A DNA stretch of 64,000 nucleotides from Photorhabdus sp. CRCIA-P01 (GCF_003545805.1 NZ_NMQR01000006.1:1-64000); one strand, 5' to 3'. Numbered from the stretch's first letter, positions 23,575-35,452 are shown. Notes: generated by a model not told the origin, from the sequence alone. Numbers and translations: made by a program.

Positions 23575-24195
23575 TCATAAATCAGCAGAAATTTCGTCGC
23601 TATAAATAATTTTTTATTTATCATGATATAATAGTCATTAAAATAGCAACTTAACATTTAAAAAAATATTAAATTAAGATCCACTGTAAATAATGTTCAC
23701 AAGCTATTTCCTTTGAGACAAATACTTCCCTAACGATTAATTACAAAAATTATGGAAAAATATAACCATTCCATCATTACATATCTGGCTTTAGGTATTT
23801 TCATAATATTACTAATAAAAAAAGCTTATAACATCTATTCAAAACACTAAACATGTAAAATATTCACAATCAAATTGAATACTAAATTTAAGATACGAAA
23901 TTTACTAAAAACATCAAATTTTTATATTTCAAACAATAAATTTTACTATATTAATATAATTATAAAAACATTATTTTTTACTCTTTTAACAGCTTTACTT
24001 TATGTATTTTTATGCTAATTTTAACATCAACCCATAGAATATTATTCTTTTATTGACTGAATATATTTTATCTAAAGATGAGGAACAAATAAATTATCAG
24101 TGGCAAATATTACACAGAAAACAGCCAATTTTTACAAATAGTAGAAACGAGTAAATACTATATATTACTTACATTAACTTTGAGGAGTAGAAAAA

Positions 24196-24825
24196 ATGAC
24201 AAAAGAATTAATTACAGGCGTCACATTTTTCGAAGAGGAAAACTATCAGGGTAAGTCACATGATTACCCAGAGCTCGATAAAATTATATCGCTCCCTTCC
24301 AATCTTAACGATAAATTTCGTTCAGTAAAAATTGGCAAGTTATCAAAAGTCCATGCGTGGCGTCATTATAACGATCCAGAAAGTAAATATTATGAATGGG
24401 TCGTCGACAATCCAGATATCGATAGAGAAATTAGAGGGTTATCTAAATTCAGAATTATGCAGAAAGATACAAAACTGGTTGCACTAAGAATCATTGATGA
24501 TACTCATTCAGATATAATATTCTCTATGACCATTAAGATATTTAATGGAGAAGAAGAGGAAACAATCCACGTTAACGCAACAACGGATGATAATTATACT
24601 GTCGTTAGCGAACTACTGGTACAGAAAGAGATAGTCACTTCAATTTATGTAAGAAATGTCAACACCGGAGAATATATTGGTAACGGGTCATTCTATTTTT
24701 CTTATGATGCTGTCGGTATTGCAACGATTGATGAAGGTCTCAATTTCCCTAAAAACTTGAAACTGGTTCATGCAGGAAATAATCGTTTTGATTTTCACAT
24801 TATTAGTACTGATCCTATTGCTTAA
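24196..24825 (+). CDS. Beta/gamma-crystallin-like protein, copy 2
   Basis: A 209-residue paralogue of the gene at 22728, alignable end to end. It has TFFEEENYQGKSHDYPELDK and NDKFRSVKIG in the Greek-key region, VHAWRHYNDPE, the shared NPDIDREIRGLSKF, GNGSFYFSYDAVGIATIDE and NRFDFHIISTDPIA. The fifth position of the calcium-type motif is again Arg, so calcium binding is doubtful. The middle region (residues 105-125) differs by a small insertion, EEEETIHVN. The start follows GAGGAGTAG. It has its own AT-rich 5' region and 3' hairpin, so it is likely transcribed separately. No function can be assigned. Confidence 0.75.
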   Translation: MTKELITGVTFFEEENYQGKSHDYPELDKIISLPSNLNDKFRSVKIGKLSKVHAWRHYNDPESKYYEWVVDNPDIDREIRGLSKFRIMQKDTKLVALRIIDDTHSDIIFSMTIKIFNGEEEETIHVNATTDDNYTVVSELLVQKEIVTSIYVRNVNTGEYIGNGSFYFSYDAVGIATIDEGLNFPKNLKLVHAGNNRFDFHIISTDPIA

Positions 24826-24887
24826 TTCGGGATTAATGTGACAATCATCACTCTCAGATAAGTCATATTCTGAAATTTAAACTACGC

Positions 24888-24919
24888 CGTTGCGGTATAT
24901 TTGTTAAAAAACTGCAACG
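24888..24919 (+). terminator. Hairpin after crystallin-like copy 2
   Basis: Stem CGTTGCGG / CTGCAACG, homologous to the hairpin after copy 1 and lying at the same distance from the stop codon. Confidence 0.55.
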
Positions 24920-25006
24920 ACGTGTTCCAGACGATCGCGGAAATTAAAACCACATCAGATCTGAAGTAGACTCTTTACTCTCCTGATCAATCAGTAATTA
25001 CCAGGT

Positions 25007-26413
25007 TTATTCCATCCATTCAGTGTGGAAAACACCCTCTTTATCAATACGCTTATAGGTATGAGCACCAAAATAATCACGCTGAGCCTGAATTAAATTA
25101 GCAGGCAGTACCGCTGAACGATAACTATCGTAGTAAGAAATAGCAGCAGAGAACGTGGGGGTTGGGATACCATTCCGCACCCCATACGAGACGACATCAC
25201 GCAGCGCCTGCTGATATTCATCAGCAATTTGCTTAAAGTAAGTCGCTAACAACAAGTTAGCAATATCCGCATTTTCGTTATACGCATCAGTAATTTTTTG
25301 CAGGAATTGAGCACGAATAATACAACCCGCCCGGAAAATCCCAGCAATCTCACCGTAATTGAGATCCCACTGGTACTCATCAGATACCGCTTTCAATTGC
25401 TGAAAACCCTGGGCATAAGAGACGATTTTACCCAAATAAAGCGCACGGCGGACTTTCTCAATAAATTCGGCCTTATCACCTTTAAAGGGTTGTACTTCCG
25501 GCCCACTCAACACTTTAGCCGCAGCAACTCGCTGATCTTTTAGAGAAGAGATATAACGTGCAAATACCGATTCTGTGATCAACGTCACTGGAATCCCTAA
25601 ATCCAGAGAGCTCTGGCTGGTCCACTTACCCGTACCTTTATTTGCTGCTTCATCCAAAATCACATCAACCAAATATTGGCCTGCTTCGTCTTTCTTATGG
25701 AAAATATCAGCCGTGATTTCAATCAAATAACTGCTCAATTCTCCGTTATTCCAGTCAGTAAAAATCTCGGAGAGTTCTTCATTGCTCAGGTTTAGGGCAT
25801 TTTTCAGTAAGGAATAGGCTTCAGCAATCAGCTGCATATCACCGTATTCAATACCATTGTGAACCATTTTCACATAATGGCCGGCACCATCCGGGCCAAT
25901 ATAGGCTACACAAGGTTCACCTTCCGCTTTAGCCGCAATCTCTTGTAAAATTGGCGCCACTAATTCATACGCCTCTTTCTGGCCGCCAGGCATGATAGAT
26001 GGGCCTTTCAATGCCCCCTCTTCACCACCGGAAACCCCGGTACCGATAAAATTAAAACCCTGAGCGGAAAGCTCCCGATTACGACGGATAGTATCCTGAA
26101 AATAGGTATTACCCCCATCAATCAAAATATCACCTTTATCCAAATGTGGAGTCAGTGAAGCAATCGTTTTATCGGTTGCTTCGCCAGCCTTAACCATGAG
26201 CAGAATACGGCGCGGTTTTTCCAGTGAATCGACAAATTCTTCGACAGTGTAACTTGGAACTAATTTCTTCCCCGGATTTTCGGCGATCACTTCGTCAGTT
26301 TTATCACTTGAACGGTTAAATATAGATACGGAATAACCACGGCTCTCAATATTTAATGCCAGGTTACGCCCCATCACCGCCATACCGACAACACCAATCT
26401 GCTGCTTGGACAT
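25007..26413 (-). CDS. gnd: 6-phosphogluconate dehydrogenase, decarboxylating
   Basis: Oxidative pentose-phosphate enzyme that converts 6-phosphogluconate to ribulose 5-phosphate with NADP. The product is 468 residues, the usual length. The NADP fold starts [20 protein letters not shown], with [11 protein letters not shown] after it. [16 protein letters not shown] lies near 103 and the substrate signature [19 protein letters not shown] near 128-146. Catalytic Lys and Asn lie in [18 protein letters not shown] near 182-200. I chose ATG 26413 behind CAGGAGTT; a 12-codon upstream extension lacks a ribosome site. As in other enterics it lies in the broad his-gnd region. Confidence 0.96.
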   Translation of the reverse strand: MSKQQIGVVGMAVMGRNLALNIESRGYSVSIFNRSSDKTDEVIAENPGKKLVPSYTVEEFVDSLEKPRRILLMVKAGEATDKTIASLTPHLDKGDILIDGGNTYFQDTIRRNRELSAQGFNFIGTGVSGGEEGALKGPSIMPGGQKEAYELVAPILQEIAAKAEGEPCVAYIGPDGAGHYVKMVHNGIEYGDMQLIAEAYSLLKNALNLSNEELSEIFTDWNNGELSSYLIEITADIFHKKDEAGQYLVDVILDEAANKGTGKWTSQSSLDLGIPVTLITESVFARYISSLKDQRVAAAKVLSGPEVQPFKGDKAEFIEKVRRALYLGKIVSYAQGFQQLKAVSDEYQWDLNYGEIAGIFRAGCIIRAQFLQKITDAYNENADIANLLLATYFKQIADEYQQALRDVVSYGVRNGIPTPTFSAAISYYDSYRSAVLPANLIQAQRDYFGAHTYKRIDKEGVFHTEWME

Positions 26414-26658
26414 GAATAACTCCTGTCTGATGATAATTTTGCTCACCATTAATAATTAGTGCGCAATTTGTTAATGAGATCACATGTTAACTCAGGATGA
26501 GTCCTGATGGATAGTTATTGGTGCCATCGATACCGTTACACCTCATTTTTTGGAAAAAACTTCCTCAGATGAAAAATCAACTATTGAAATTTGATGAGCC
26601 AATGCCCATTATTCATTATTCGGCATGAGCCGTCATATTAAAAGGTAAAACAAACTGT

Positions 26659-28230
26659 ATGGAATGGATCGCTGATCCGACGATATGGGCTGGACTGGTT
26701 ACTCTTATCGTTCTAGAAATTGTCCTCGGAATTGACAACTTGGTCTTTATTGCCATTCTGGCCGATAAACTTCCTGAAAAACAAAGAGACAAAGCAAGAA
26801 TTACAGGTCTAAGTTGTGCGTTACTGATGCGTATCGTACTGCTTTTTAGTCTTGCCTGGCTGATAACGCTAACTCACCCATTAATTACGCTTTGGGAACA
26901 TCCATTTAGCGCCCGTGACCTGATTATGCTGATAGGCGGTCTCTTCTTACTGTTCAAAGCGACGATGGAGCTCAATGAACGGCTGGAAGGCAAAGATGCC
27001 CACTCAGGACAACAACGCAAAACATCTAAATTTTGGACAGTTGTCGCTCAAATAATTGTCCTTGACGCTGTATTTTCACTGGATTCAGTGGTAACTGCTG
27101 TTGGTATGGTAGACAACATCAGTATCATGATCGCGGCAGTCACTATTGCGATGTTCCTGATGATACTGGCAAGTAAACCGTTGACCACTTTTGTCAATGC
27201 TCATCCGACTATCGTTATTCTCTGTCTGAGCTTCTTGTTGATGATCGGTTTCAGTCTGGTAGCCGAAGGTTTTGGTTATCGCATTCCCAAAGGTTACTTG
27301 TACGCCGCTATCGGCTTCTCAATTATGATTGAGTCCCTGAACCAGTTCGCTCAATTTAACCGCCGCAGATTTCTTACGGCTTCCCGCTCACTGCGTGAAA
27401 GGACAGCGGAAGCCGTTTTGCGTATCCTTAGTGGCAAACATGAAAATGCAGAATTGGATAATCATACATCCAATCTGATTTCTGATAATCAGGAAGTGTT
27501 TGATCCACAAGAACGTCAAATGATTGCCAGGGTTTTGGGCATGGCGCAGCGTAACGTTAACAGTATCATGACTTCCCGTCACGACGTGGAGTACCTTGAT
27601 ATTCATGCACCAACCGAAAATCTGACGCAAATACTGAGTAAAAATCCCCATACCCGCATTGTGGTAACAGATGAAAATATCAGTGACGAACCATTAGGTG
27701 TTGTCCATGTTATTGATTTACTGAATCAACAACTCAACCAACAGCCTTTTGATTTACACTCGCTGATAAAACAGCCTCTGATTTTCCCTGAACAGCTTTC
27801 ACTACTCCAAGCATTGGAGCAGTTCCGCCAGGCACAAACTCACTTCGCGTTTGTTGTCGATGAATTTGGTTCTGTGGAAGGTGTGGTGACTTTGACCGAC
27901 GTCATGGAAACTATCGCGGGTAATTTACCGGTAGATGGCGAAGAAACTGATGCCCGCCATGATATTCAAGCGACTGAACATGGTGGTTGGATTGCCAATG
28001 GTTATATGCCGCTGGATGATTTGATCCTTTATGTCCCTTTGCAACTGGATGAAAAACGTGAATATCAAACTTTGGCCGGTTTGTTGATGGAACATTCACA
28101 ACATATTCCACAACAAGGTGAACAATTACAGATTGATAATTATCTGTTTGAACCGTTGGAAGTGACCAGTCACCGAATTAATAAGGTAAAAATTACCCCT
28201 CTGGTGTCAGAGGAAGAAAATAAAGAATAA
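26659..28230 (+). CDS. yegH: TerC-family membrane protein with CBS and CorC/HlyC domains, YegH
   Basis: Inner-membrane protein of 523 residues. The N-terminal TerC-like part (about 1-235) has seven or so hydrophobic segments and acidic motifs [15 protein letters not shown] and [19 protein letters not shown]. Two CBS domains follow at about 300-425 ([39 protein letters not shown]). A C-terminal CorC_HlyC domain lies at about 440-515. It matches E. coli YegH and, as there, neighbours asmA, though the ortholog set YegH/YoaE is similar. Function may concern metal-ion export or protection of secreted metalloproteins; this is family inference. It is followed by a strong terminator. Confidence 0.85.
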   Translation: MEWIADPTIWAGLVTLIVLEIVLGIDNLVFIAILADKLPEKQRDKARITGLSCALLMRIVLLFSLAWLITLTHPLITLWEHPFSARDLIMLIGGLFLLFKATMELNERLEGKDAHSGQQRKTSKFWTVVAQIIVLDAVFSLDSVVTAVGMVDNISIMIAAVTIAMFLMILASKPLTTFVNAHPTIVILCLSFLLMIGFSLVAEGFGYRIPKGYLYAAIGFSIMIESLNQFAQFNRRRFLTASRSLRERTAEAVLRILSGKHENAELDNHTSNLISDNQEVFDPQERQMIARVLGMAQRNVNSIMTSRHDVEYLDIHAPTENLTQILSKNPHTRIVVTDENISDEPLGVVHVIDLLNQQLNQQPFDLHSLIKQPLIFPEQLSLLQALEQFRQAQTHFAFVVDEFGSVEGVVTLTDVMETIAGNLPVDGEETDARHDIQATEHGGWIANGYMPLDDLILYVPLQLDEKREYQTLAGLLMEHSQHIPQQGEQLQIDNYLFEPLEVTSHRINKVKITPLVSEEENKE

Positions 28231-28296
28231 CTCAGTGTTATTGATCACTCATCATATTTGTCATCACTGAGTTTTTCCTCTGAAACAAAATAAAGC

Positions 28297-28327
28297 CCGG
28301 TCAGTTTAGACTGTACCGGTTTTTTTT
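28297..28327 (+). terminator. yegH terminator
   Basis: CCGGTCAGT pairs with ACTG..ACCGG and is followed by eight T, 66 bases after the stop. A clear intrinsic terminator. Confidence 0.85.
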
Positions 28328-28388
28328 AAATGAATTAAAAGAAATAGAAATCTGTTATAAGCCAAGCAATCCTGTAGCAAGAAACTTT

Positions 28389-28514
28389 TATACCCTTCAT
28401 CTTTCAAGCTGCTGCTTTGTTGGCTGCTTTCACTCACCCCAGTCACATAGTTATCTATGCTCCTGGGGATTCGCTCACTTGCCGCCGCGCTGCAACTCGA
28501 AATCTATTAGGTAT
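28389..28514. repeat. ERIC repeat 6
   Basis: Full-length copy between the convergent yegH and asmA genes, in the TATACCCTTCATC orientation, with the core CTCCTGGGGATTCGCTCACT. Confidence 0.92.
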
Positions 28515-28589
28515 ATGAGCATTCATTTAAGCATCTGATTAAGCATAATAGTCAACTGCCAGAATTGAAGCAGTCAAATCAAGTATGGG

Positions 28590-30422
28590 CTAATTACTGC
28601 TACGTTCAACCCAATCGTTAATAGCCTGTTTTACCTTGTTCTCCAACTCATTATGTAGCAATTGCTCAATATCCAAGTTGTATTGCAGATTACTCCAATT
28701 ACCGTAAACCCGCAGCGGGACTTTCATTTTTCGCAGACGACTCACCAATTCATTATCCTTGCCCCATCCTTGTGTTATCTGTACTTTTAAAACAACATCA
28801 ACATCTTGTTTAAGCAAATTAGTCTTACCCTGCCCATCAATATTTAGCCGATCGGATACCGCATGAAGTCGACTGATTTTTATATCACCTCGATTCAGTA
28901 CCGCTTTAACATCAAGCTTTTTAGCACGGGTAAAATTATCCATATTATCAGGGACATTCACTTTATCCGTTGCACGAGCAACGGATTGCTGAATTAATTG
29001 GGGGATATTTAATCCATGCATTTTGGCATTAACTAAACTGAAATTAAGATCACCTTGCCAAATATGCGAAATGGCATAACCATCATATCCTTTACCTGAA
29101 AGATCCCCATTCAGATTGAATTTACCACTAAATGCCCGTGGTAAGGAAAAGGCTTTGAGTACCGGCTCCAACTCTATATTCCGCAGTAAAGGTTTTGCAT
29201 GTAATTTCAGTTGGCTACCTGTTGCATCTAAAATAACCGGAATGGAGAAATCACCACCAAATAATTTCCCATTCAGAGCAGAAATTTCAGCAGTACCACT
29301 ATTATTTGTCGCTTTCAATATCAGATTATCGATCTCCATTCCTCGATAAATAAATTTGTCCGCATTAATAGCCACATTGGCATTAAAATCATTTAGAAAT
29401 GCAGCGCTATAATCAGGCTGCACAGGGCTTGAAACGGCGATCACAGGTTTAGCTGAACTATTCTCTATCCGGTAATAACGTTTAACTTCCGTACCCTCTT
29501 TAGGAAGCAAATCCCATCCTATTAGATTATCTAAATTCAGTTTTTGGGAAGATAAATCGATCTGATAATCCGCGTGAGCCCCCAACATTGCTTTTATACT
29601 GCCATGCAGTTCACTCTCATTAGCCGTGAAACTCAGCGTCTGTAAAGAAATTATTTGCGGCCCATCCGTCGTCTCTTTTTGATAAATAGCATGTACTTTT
29701 CCTGAACCACTAATTCCCCCCGTAGGCATACCTGCGCCCTGGAGTTGATAATCAAAAGAGTCAATATTACCCGCAACACGATGTGGATAATCAGTAATAT
29801 CGACATCCGCATTAAGATTAAAAGCCAGTTCTTGCTGATTCTTACTGACTTTGCTACTTAATTCCACGCTGATATGGTTTTGGTTATCCCGCTCCATAAG
29901 CAGATTAATATCGCGGACATTTAACTGCTCATGTTCATCACTCTGCCAAATAAGCAAACTATCCGCGACCTTAATTCTGGCGATATCAAGCTTCCAACCC
30001 TCACTCTTCGCAACAGGATTGGCTATACTCCCCTTTGGAGCAATAGGAGTATTCTCTTTTTTCCGCGACTGGCTCTCCGAGGTTACTCTCAATATCGCCC
30101 CTTTCAGCATCACCTCTTTAACGGCAAGCTGATGAGAAAGAAGCGGCCACAACTCCACATCAAGACGCATATTTTCCGCCGTCACGGTTGGCTGCGCCGC
30201 TCCTGGGGCCGTTAATGACATACGTCCGGAAATGATGCTCAATTTTGGCCAGACATGCCAGCGCATACCATCTTGCAGGACGAGTTGGTAGCCACTCTTC
30301 TTTTGCACCTGCTTGACCATATAAGCACGAAAGTCATTCGGGTTTACTAACATGACTAATGCTGCCAGACCGGTAATAATCACAACCAGCAAAATAATCA
30401 GTGTCGTCAGCAATCTCTTCAT
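28590..30422 (-). CDS. asmA: AsmA, outer-membrane assembly / lipid-transport-like protein
   Basis: Large periplasmic protein of 610 residues, tethered by one N-terminal transmembrane segment (LLTTLIILLVVIITGLAALV). AsmA-family proteins are elongated beta-structures implicated in phospholipid movement to the outer membrane and in outer-membrane protein assembly. Visible features are NPNDFRAYMVKQVQKKSGYQL, the AsmA_2-type C-terminal region with GKFNLNGDLSGKGYDG, and RGDIKISRLHAVSDRLNIDGQGKTNL. I chose ATG 30422 after GGAGGAAG; an upstream ATG 11 codons earlier lacks one. It follows dcd by 58 bases and so is the third gene of a likely udk-dcd-asmA transcript. Confidence 0.9.
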   Translation of the reverse strand: MKRLLTTLIILLVVIITGLAALVMLVNPNDFRAYMVKQVQKKSGYQLVLQDGMRWHVWPKLSIISGRMSLTAPGAAQPTVTAENMRLDVELWPLLSHQLAVKEVMLKGAILRVTSESQSRKKENTPIAPKGSIANPVAKSEGWKLDIARIKVADSLLIWQSDEHEQLNVRDINLLMERDNQNHISVELSSKVSKNQQELAFNLNADVDITDYPHRVAGNIDSFDYQLQGAGMPTGGISGSGKVHAIYQKETTDGPQIISLQTLSFTANESELHGSIKAMLGAHADYQIDLSSQKLNLDNLIGWDLLPKEGTEVKRYYRIENSSAKPVIAVSSPVQPDYSAAFLNDFNANVAINADKFIYRGMEIDNLILKATNNSGTAEISALNGKLFGGDFSIPVILDATGSQLKLHAKPLLRNIELEPVLKAFSLPRAFSGKFNLNGDLSGKGYDGYAISHIWQGDLNFSLVNAKMHGLNIPQLIQQSVARATDKVNVPDNMDNFTRAKKLDVKAVLNRGDIKISRLHAVSDRLNIDGQGKTNLLKQDVDVVLKVQITQGWGKDNELVSRLRKMKVPLRVYGNWSNLQYNLDIEQLLHNELENKVKQAINDWVERSSN

Positions 30423-30480
30423 GACTTCCTCCGCTTTTTTTATCAAAACAGTCAATGCAACTCAGTAGCCGATAAAGATA

Positions 30481-31062
30481 TTAATCTTCATCAATACGGC
30501 TACCCACCGCACCCTGTTGGTTTTTATATTTCGCATCTTGACGACGGTTATACGGACGGTCAGCGGAACCAGACAATGGTTCAAAACTCAAAGCCCCAAT
30601 AACCATACCCGGACGTAACGCCAGAGGCAATTTACCGGAGTTATAGAATTCAAGAACAATCTGACCATGCCAGCCCGGATCAATCCGGTGTGCCGTCACG
30701 TGCACCATCAACCCAAGACGAGCAAGAGAAGAACGCCCATCAAGCCAGCCCACCAAATCATCAGGCAACGTGACGGATTCCAGCGTAACAGCTAGTGCCA
30801 ACTCGCCAGGATGGAGGAAAAAAACCTCCTCGTCAGACAGAATTATTTCATCACTCATCACGCGATCAAGCGCAGCACTGACCTCATCTTTCGGACCACT
30901 CAAATCAATATATGCCGCAGTATGACCACGGAAAACACGAAACTGATTCCCAAGGCGTACATCAGCAGTTGCCCCGTTAATTCGTTCAATCGGCGGACGT
31001 GGAGCAATGACCAATTTACCTTCATCAAGCCATTTAATAATGTCGCGGTCACAGAGTCGCAT
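30481..31062 (-). CDS. dcd: dCTP deaminase
   Basis: Deaminates dCTP to dUTP, the main source of dUMP for thymidylate synthesis in enterics. The product is 193 residues, identical in length to E. coli Dcd. It starts [30 protein letters not shown] lies near 29-40, [17 protein letters not shown] near 105-121 with substrate-contacting Arg/Ser residues, and the catalytic-region [18 protein letters not shown] near 124-141. It lies between udk and asmA, the same neighbours as in E. coli, with a 53-base gap to udk. Confidence 0.96.
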   Translation of the reverse strand: MRLCDRDIIKWLDEGKLVIAPRPPIERINGATADVRLGNQFRVFRGHTAAYIDLSGPKDEVSAALDRVMSDEIILSDEEVFFLHPGELALAVTLESVTLPDDLVGWLDGRSSLARLGLMVHVTAHRIDPGWHGQIVLEFYNSGKLPLALRPGMVIGALSFEPLSGSADRPYNRRQDAKYKNQQGAVGSRIDED

Positions 31063-31115
31063 TATTTCCTCTCAAATACGATGATGCTTATCAATGCCTG
31101 ACAAGCCAAGTTTTA

Positions 31116-31757
31116 TTATTCGCAGAACTGACCAATTTTGGCTTTCAATATATCAATCGCTACTCGGTTTTTACCTCCGCGCGGCACGATAATATCCGCA
31201 TATTGCTTTGATGGTTCAATAAATTGCAGGAACATTGGACGCACGGTTTTATGATATTGCTCAATAACCGAATCCAGAGAACGTCCCCGTTCATGCACAT
31301 CCCGCTTAATACGACGCATAAGGCAAATATCCAGTGGCGTATCAACAAAAATAGAGAAGTCCATCTCCTGGCGCAAGCGCTTATCGGTCAATAACAGAAT
31401 ACCTTCCAGAATAATAACCCTTTTCGGTGCAAAATGAATCGATTCTAGTTTACGAGTATGAGCAACATAATCGTATTGTGGTAATTCAATTGATTCACCC
31501 ATTTTCAGCGCTTGCAGGTGAGAAAAGAGCAAATTGTGATCCATTGAGCTTGGATGGTCATAATTAGTCTTATAACGCTCTTCCATTGATAGATTGCTCT
31601 GATCTTTATAATAGCAATCCTCTGGTATAATACCGATATTGTGATCACCAACCTGAGCGCGTAATTCACGATAAAGTGTATTAGCAATGAGACTTTTACC
31701 TGAGGCAGATGCACCGGAGATTCCCACAATTGTGCACTGATATGCTTCGTCAGCCAT
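31116..31757 (-). CDS. udk: Uridine kinase
   Basis: Phosphorylates uridine and cytidine in pyrimidine salvage, using GTP or ATP. The product is 213 residues, as in E. coli. P-loop [20 protein letters not shown] lies near 13-32. [30 protein letters not shown] near 45-75 is the substrate-binding region. [26 protein letters not shown] and [17 protein letters not shown] follow. It is the first gene of the udk-dcd-asmA cluster, with apbC 270 bases upstream on the same strand. Together with cdd at 38.8 kb it completes much of the local pyrimidine salvage set. Confidence 0.96.
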   Translation of the reverse strand: MADEAYQCTIVGISGASASGKSLIANTLYRELRAQVGDHNIGIIPEDCYYKDQSNLSMEERYKTNYDHPSSMDHNLLFSHLQALKMGESIELPQYDYVAHTRKLESIHFAPKRVIILEGILLLTDKRLRQEMDFSIFVDTPLDICLMRRIKRDVHERGRSLDSVIEQYHKTVRPMFLQFIEPSKQYADIIVPRGGKNRVAIDILKAKIGQFCE

Positions 31758-32027
31758 AATAAAGATAACCTGATTCTAGAAAAAAATGGGAACAAAGCAC
31801 TTATGAGTGCTAAGTTTGGCGAGATTATAGGGAGTTAATGGTATCTGTTCCAGTGCAAACAAGATAAGTCTCATTTTTTTCGAAGCGTTTCGCATAAAAA
31901 CGATGTAACGAGGAAAATCGTAACGAGGGAAATCGGACAAGCATACTTCTCCCTATGCAAAATCTCCCCATGCAAAAAGCGGGCAATGAAAACATCCACC
32001 GCCCGTCTCATCAATCAAATACCCGCA

Positions 32028-33140
32028 TTAAACAACACGGAATGAGATTTCAGTTGGTATCTTCTCACCTTGCCAATACATCCGTGCTGAAATATTCGCT
32101 GCAATTTCGCGATAAATATCCGTAAATTCACTATCAGGATGACTGATAACGGTTGGCTGACCACGATCAAGATCTTCACGCAGTGAAATATGCAGAGGGA
32201 TTTGCCCCAATAATTCACAGTGATATTTAGTGGCTAATGTTTCTGCTCCACCCGTCCCAAAAATAGGTTCCAGATGGCCGCAATTGCTGCAAATATGCGC
32301 ACTCATGTTTTCAACAATACCCAGTACAGGCACCTTCACTTTCTGGAACATGACGATACCTTTCATTGCGTCAATTAAGGCAATATCCTGCGGCGTTGTT
32401 ACCACTAGCGCCCCCGTTACCGGGATGTTTTGTGACAAAGTAAGCTGAATATCACCAGTTCCTGGTGGCATATCGATAACCAGATAATCAAGATCCGGCC
32501 ATAATGTATCCTGTAGCATCTGCATCAATGCCTTACTGGCCATTGGACCACGCCACACCATTGCATTATCATCTGTCACTAAATAACCAATCGAGTTAGT
32601 GGCAAGGCCATGCGTCATAATCGGCGCCATATGCTGCCCATCCGGGGAAGTTGGACGCTCCTTGCTGGTTCCCAACATACTCGGAACAGAAGGGCCATAG
32701 ATATCAGCATCCAGAATACCGACTTTTGCCCCCTCCCGAGCCAATGCCAACGCCAGGTTTACGGCTGTGCTGGATTTACCCACCCCGCCTTTACCTGAGC
32801 TGACAGCCAAAATATTACGGACACCATTAATTCCCGGCAAATCATTAGCGCGACGTAACGTACTGATATCATGGATCAATTTCCACGCCACCGATTTTGC
32901 CCCGGTTATTGCCTGTAATTTTTCAGTTGTCGCTTCTTTCAATACTTCAAACCCACGCCTCCAGACAAACGGCATGAGCAATTCAATGTGCAAAACACCA
33001 TCAAGCATCGTACAGTGATGTAGAGCCTTCAGTGTTATCAAATCACGTTCTAGTGTCAGGTGGGTAAAAGCAGCAAGTATTTTTGTTACCTGAGATTTCA
33101 GCAGGTCAGGATTGGTCTGCTCGGGGGATTGTGAGTTCAT
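32028..33140 (-). CDS. apbC: Iron-sulfur cluster carrier ATPase ApbC (Mrp)
   Basis: Cytoplasmic P-loop NTPase that binds and delivers Fe-S clusters; 370 residues. An N-terminal MIP18-like domain (residues about 8-90) precedes the deviant Walker A SSGKGGVGKSSTAVNLALAL near 108. ADIYGPSVPSMLG, the DYLVIDMPPGTGDIQLTL block near 200-217 and the cluster-binding CSNCGH (Cys-x-x-Cys) near 280 follow. I chose ATG 33140 behind AGGAGCCGGG rather than an ATG eight codons upstream. It is divergent from metG, the same arrangement as mrp-metG in E. coli. Confidence 0.94.
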   Translation of the reverse strand: MNSQSPEQTNPDLLKSQVTKILAAFTHLTLERDLITLKALHHCTMLDGVLHIELLMPFVWRRGFEVLKEATTEKLQAITGAKSVAWKLIHDISTLRRANDLPGINGVRNILAVSSGKGGVGKSSTAVNLALALAREGAKVGILDADIYGPSVPSMLGTSKERPTSPDGQHMAPIMTHGLATNSIGYLVTDDNAMVWRGPMASKALMQMLQDTLWPDLDYLVIDMPPGTGDIQLTLSQNIPVTGALVVTTPQDIALIDAMKGIVMFQKVKVPVLGIVENMSAHICSNCGHLEPIFGTGGAETLATKYHCELLGQIPLHISLREDLDRGQPTVISHPDSEFTDIYREIAANISARMYWQGEKIPTEISFRVV

Positions 33141-33362
33141 CCCGGCTCCTTTGATGATTATCAATTAGCAAAAAACCATCTTTTCATGATAACAGAACCC
33201 AATGCGTTCGGATAAGATTAGCGACAAAAACCCGCTTCCCGCTCACCGATTCAATTTTTATCCAACAAAACTCTCTAAGATTACGCCTTACCCTAGCGAC
33301 AATTTTTTTGATCGGTTAACATCAAACTCCCTTTTTCACTTATTGGAAGTCAGATCCTTATT

Positions 33363-35390
33363 ATGTCTCAAGTCGCAAAAAAATTATTGGTGACGTGCGC
33401 GTTGCCATATGCTAACGGTCCAATCCATCTTGGTCACATGCTGGAACATATCCAAGCAGATATTTGGGTCCGTTTTCAACGAATGCGCGGCAAAGAGGTT
33501 CACTTTATCTGTGCCGATGACGCTCATGGAACACCAATCATGCTGAAAGCTCAGCAAATGGGTATTGCTCCTGAAGAGATGATCGCAACGGTGAACCAAG
33601 AGCATCATCAGGATTTTACTGGCTTTTCAGTTAGCTATGATAACTATCACTCTACGCATAGCGAAGAGAATAAAGCGTTATCAACTAAAATCTATTTCGA
33701 ACTGAAAAAAAGCGGTCATATTAAGAATCGTACTATTTCTCAGTTATATGATCCTGAGAAAAATATGTTTCTGCCAGATCGCTTTGTGAAAGGTAGCTGC
33801 CCGAAATGTAAAGCAGAAGATCAATATGGCGATAACTGCGAAGTTTGCGGTTCAACCTACAGTCCAACTGAACTGACCAACCCACGTTCCGCCGTCTCCG
33901 GTGCGACGCCAGAAATGCGTGAAACAGAGCACTTCTTCTTCGATCTGCCTGCATTCAGTAACATGTTGCAAGCATGGACCCGCTCCGGTGCATTACAGGA
34001 ACAAGTTGCTAACAAAATGCAGGAATGGTTTGAATCCGGTTTACAACAGTGGGATATCACCCGTGATGCCCCCTATTTCGGTTTTGAAGTTCCTGATGCG
34101 CCGGGCAAATATTTCTATGTCTGGCTGGATGCCCCTATCGGCTATATGGGCTCTTTCCAAAACCTATGTGATAAACGTGGAAATCTGAGCTTTGATGAGT
34201 TCTGGGCAAAAGATTCCACCGCTGATCTTTATCATTTTATCGGTAAAGACATTGTTTATTTCCACAGCCTGTTCTGGCCTGCCATGCTGGAAGGTAGCGG
34301 TTACCGTAAGCCAACCAATCTGTTTGTTCACGGCTATGTCACCGTCAATGGTGCGAAGATGTCCAAATCCCGTGGTACTTTTATTAAAGCTAGCACTTAT
34401 TTGGATCATCTGGATGCAGACTGTCTGCGTTATTACTATGCAGCCAAACTCTCTGCTCGCATTGATGATATCGATCTGAATCTGGCAGATTTTGTTCAGC
34501 GTGTTAACAGCGATATCGTTAATAAAGTTGTTAACCTGGCCTCCCGTAATGCAGGCTTCATTAATAAACGATTTAACGGCAAGCTGGCGGATAAACTGGC
34601 TGATCCGGCGCTTTACCAACAGTTTATTGATGGGGCAAAGGTGATTGAAGAAGAGTTTAATAACCGCGAATTCAGTAAAGCCGTCCGTGAAATCATGGCA
34701 CTGGCTGATTTGGCAAACCGTTATGTGGATGAACAAGCGCCGTGGGTGGTGGCAAAAGAAGAAGGCCGTGATGCGGATCTTCAAGCCATCTGTTCAATGG
34801 GCATCAACCTGTTCCGCGTTTTGATGACTTTCCTGAAACCCGTTCTGCCAAGTCTGGCAGAACGTACAGAAGCTTTCCTGAATACCGAACTCACCTGGCA
34901 TGGCATTGAACAACCGCTGCTGGATCATCAAGTTTCCGCCTTTAAGGCCCTGTTCAATCGCATTGATATGGATAAAGTGGACGCTATGGTTGCGGCATCT
35001 AAAGAGAGCATCAACGCACCACAAAAAGTCAGCGGTCCACTGGCAGAAGATCCCATTCAGGATACGATCACCTTTGATGATTTCGCCAAAGTTGATATGC
35101 GCGTCGCCCTGATTAAACAAGCTGATTTTGTCGAAGGCTCAGATAAATTGCTGAAACTGATGCTGGATCTTGGTGGCGAAACCCGTCAGGTATTTTCTGG
35201 TATCCGCTCCAGTTATCCTGATCCAAAAGCATTGGAAGGCCGTTTAACCATCATGGTTGCCAACCTGGCGCCACGCAAAATGCGCTTTGGTATTTCGGAA
35301 GGGATGGTTATGGCGGCCGGACCTGGTGGAAAAGATATCTTCTTACTCAGCCCAGACAGCGGCGCACAACCCGGTATGCAAGTGAAATAA
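33363..35390 (+). CDS. metG: Methionyl-tRNA synthetase
   Basis: Charges tRNA-Met for both initiation and elongation. The 675-residue product is of the long dimeric type. The class I HIGH-type motif is in [16 protein letters not shown] near 19-34. Zinc-knuckle cysteines are in [18 protein letters not shown] near 146-163, and KMSKS is in [13 protein letters not shown] near 330-342. An anticodon-binding helical domain follows, then a C-terminal EMAP-II-like tRNA-binding domain ([20 protein letters not shown] near 575-595). Divergent from apbC; a good intrinsic terminator follows. Confidence 0.97.
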   Translation: MSQVAKKLLVTCALPYANGPIHLGHMLEHIQADIWVRFQRMRGKEVHFICADDAHGTPIMLKAQQMGIAPEEMIATVNQEHHQDFTGFSVSYDNYHSTHSEENKALSTKIYFELKKSGHIKNRTISQLYDPEKNMFLPDRFVKGSCPKCKAEDQYGDNCEVCGSTYSPTELTNPRSAVSGATPEMRETEHFFFDLPAFSNMLQAWTRSGALQEQVANKMQEWFESGLQQWDITRDAPYFGFEVPDAPGKYFYVWLDAPIGYMGSFQNLCDKRGNLSFDEFWAKDSTADLYHFIGKDIVYFHSLFWPAMLEGSGYRKPTNLFVHGYVTVNGAKMSKSRGTFIKASTYLDHLDADCLRYYYAAKLSARIDDIDLNLADFVQRVNSDIVNKVVNLASRNAGFINKRFNGKLADKLADPALYQQFIDGAKVIEEEFNNREFSKAVREIMALADLANRYVDEQAPWVVAKEEGRDADLQAICSMGINLFRVLMTFLKPVLPSLAERTEAFLNTELTWHGIEQPLLDHQVSAFKALFNRIDMDKVDAMVAASKESINAPQKVSGPLAEDPIQDTITFDDFAKVDMRVALIKQADFVEGSDKLLKLMLDLGGETRQVFSGIRSSYPDPKALEGRLTIMVANLAPRKMRFGISEGMVMAAGPGGKDIFLLSPDSGAQPGMQVK

Positions 35391-35422
35391 TAGCCAATTT
35401 ATTTCATTAATATCTTTACCTA

Positions 35423-35452
35423 CGGGGATCAGCAATGGTCCCCGCTTTTTTT
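35423..35452 (+). terminator. metG terminator
   Basis: CGGGGA / TCCCCG stem followed by seven T with one intervening C, 32 bases after metG. A standard intrinsic terminator. Confidence 0.85.

Noticed and set aside
23420-23605. 61-codon plus-strand frame
   Set aside because: It is ERIC 5 read through; the same peptide pattern (FHSPQSHSYLCSWGF) recurs at other ERIC copies.
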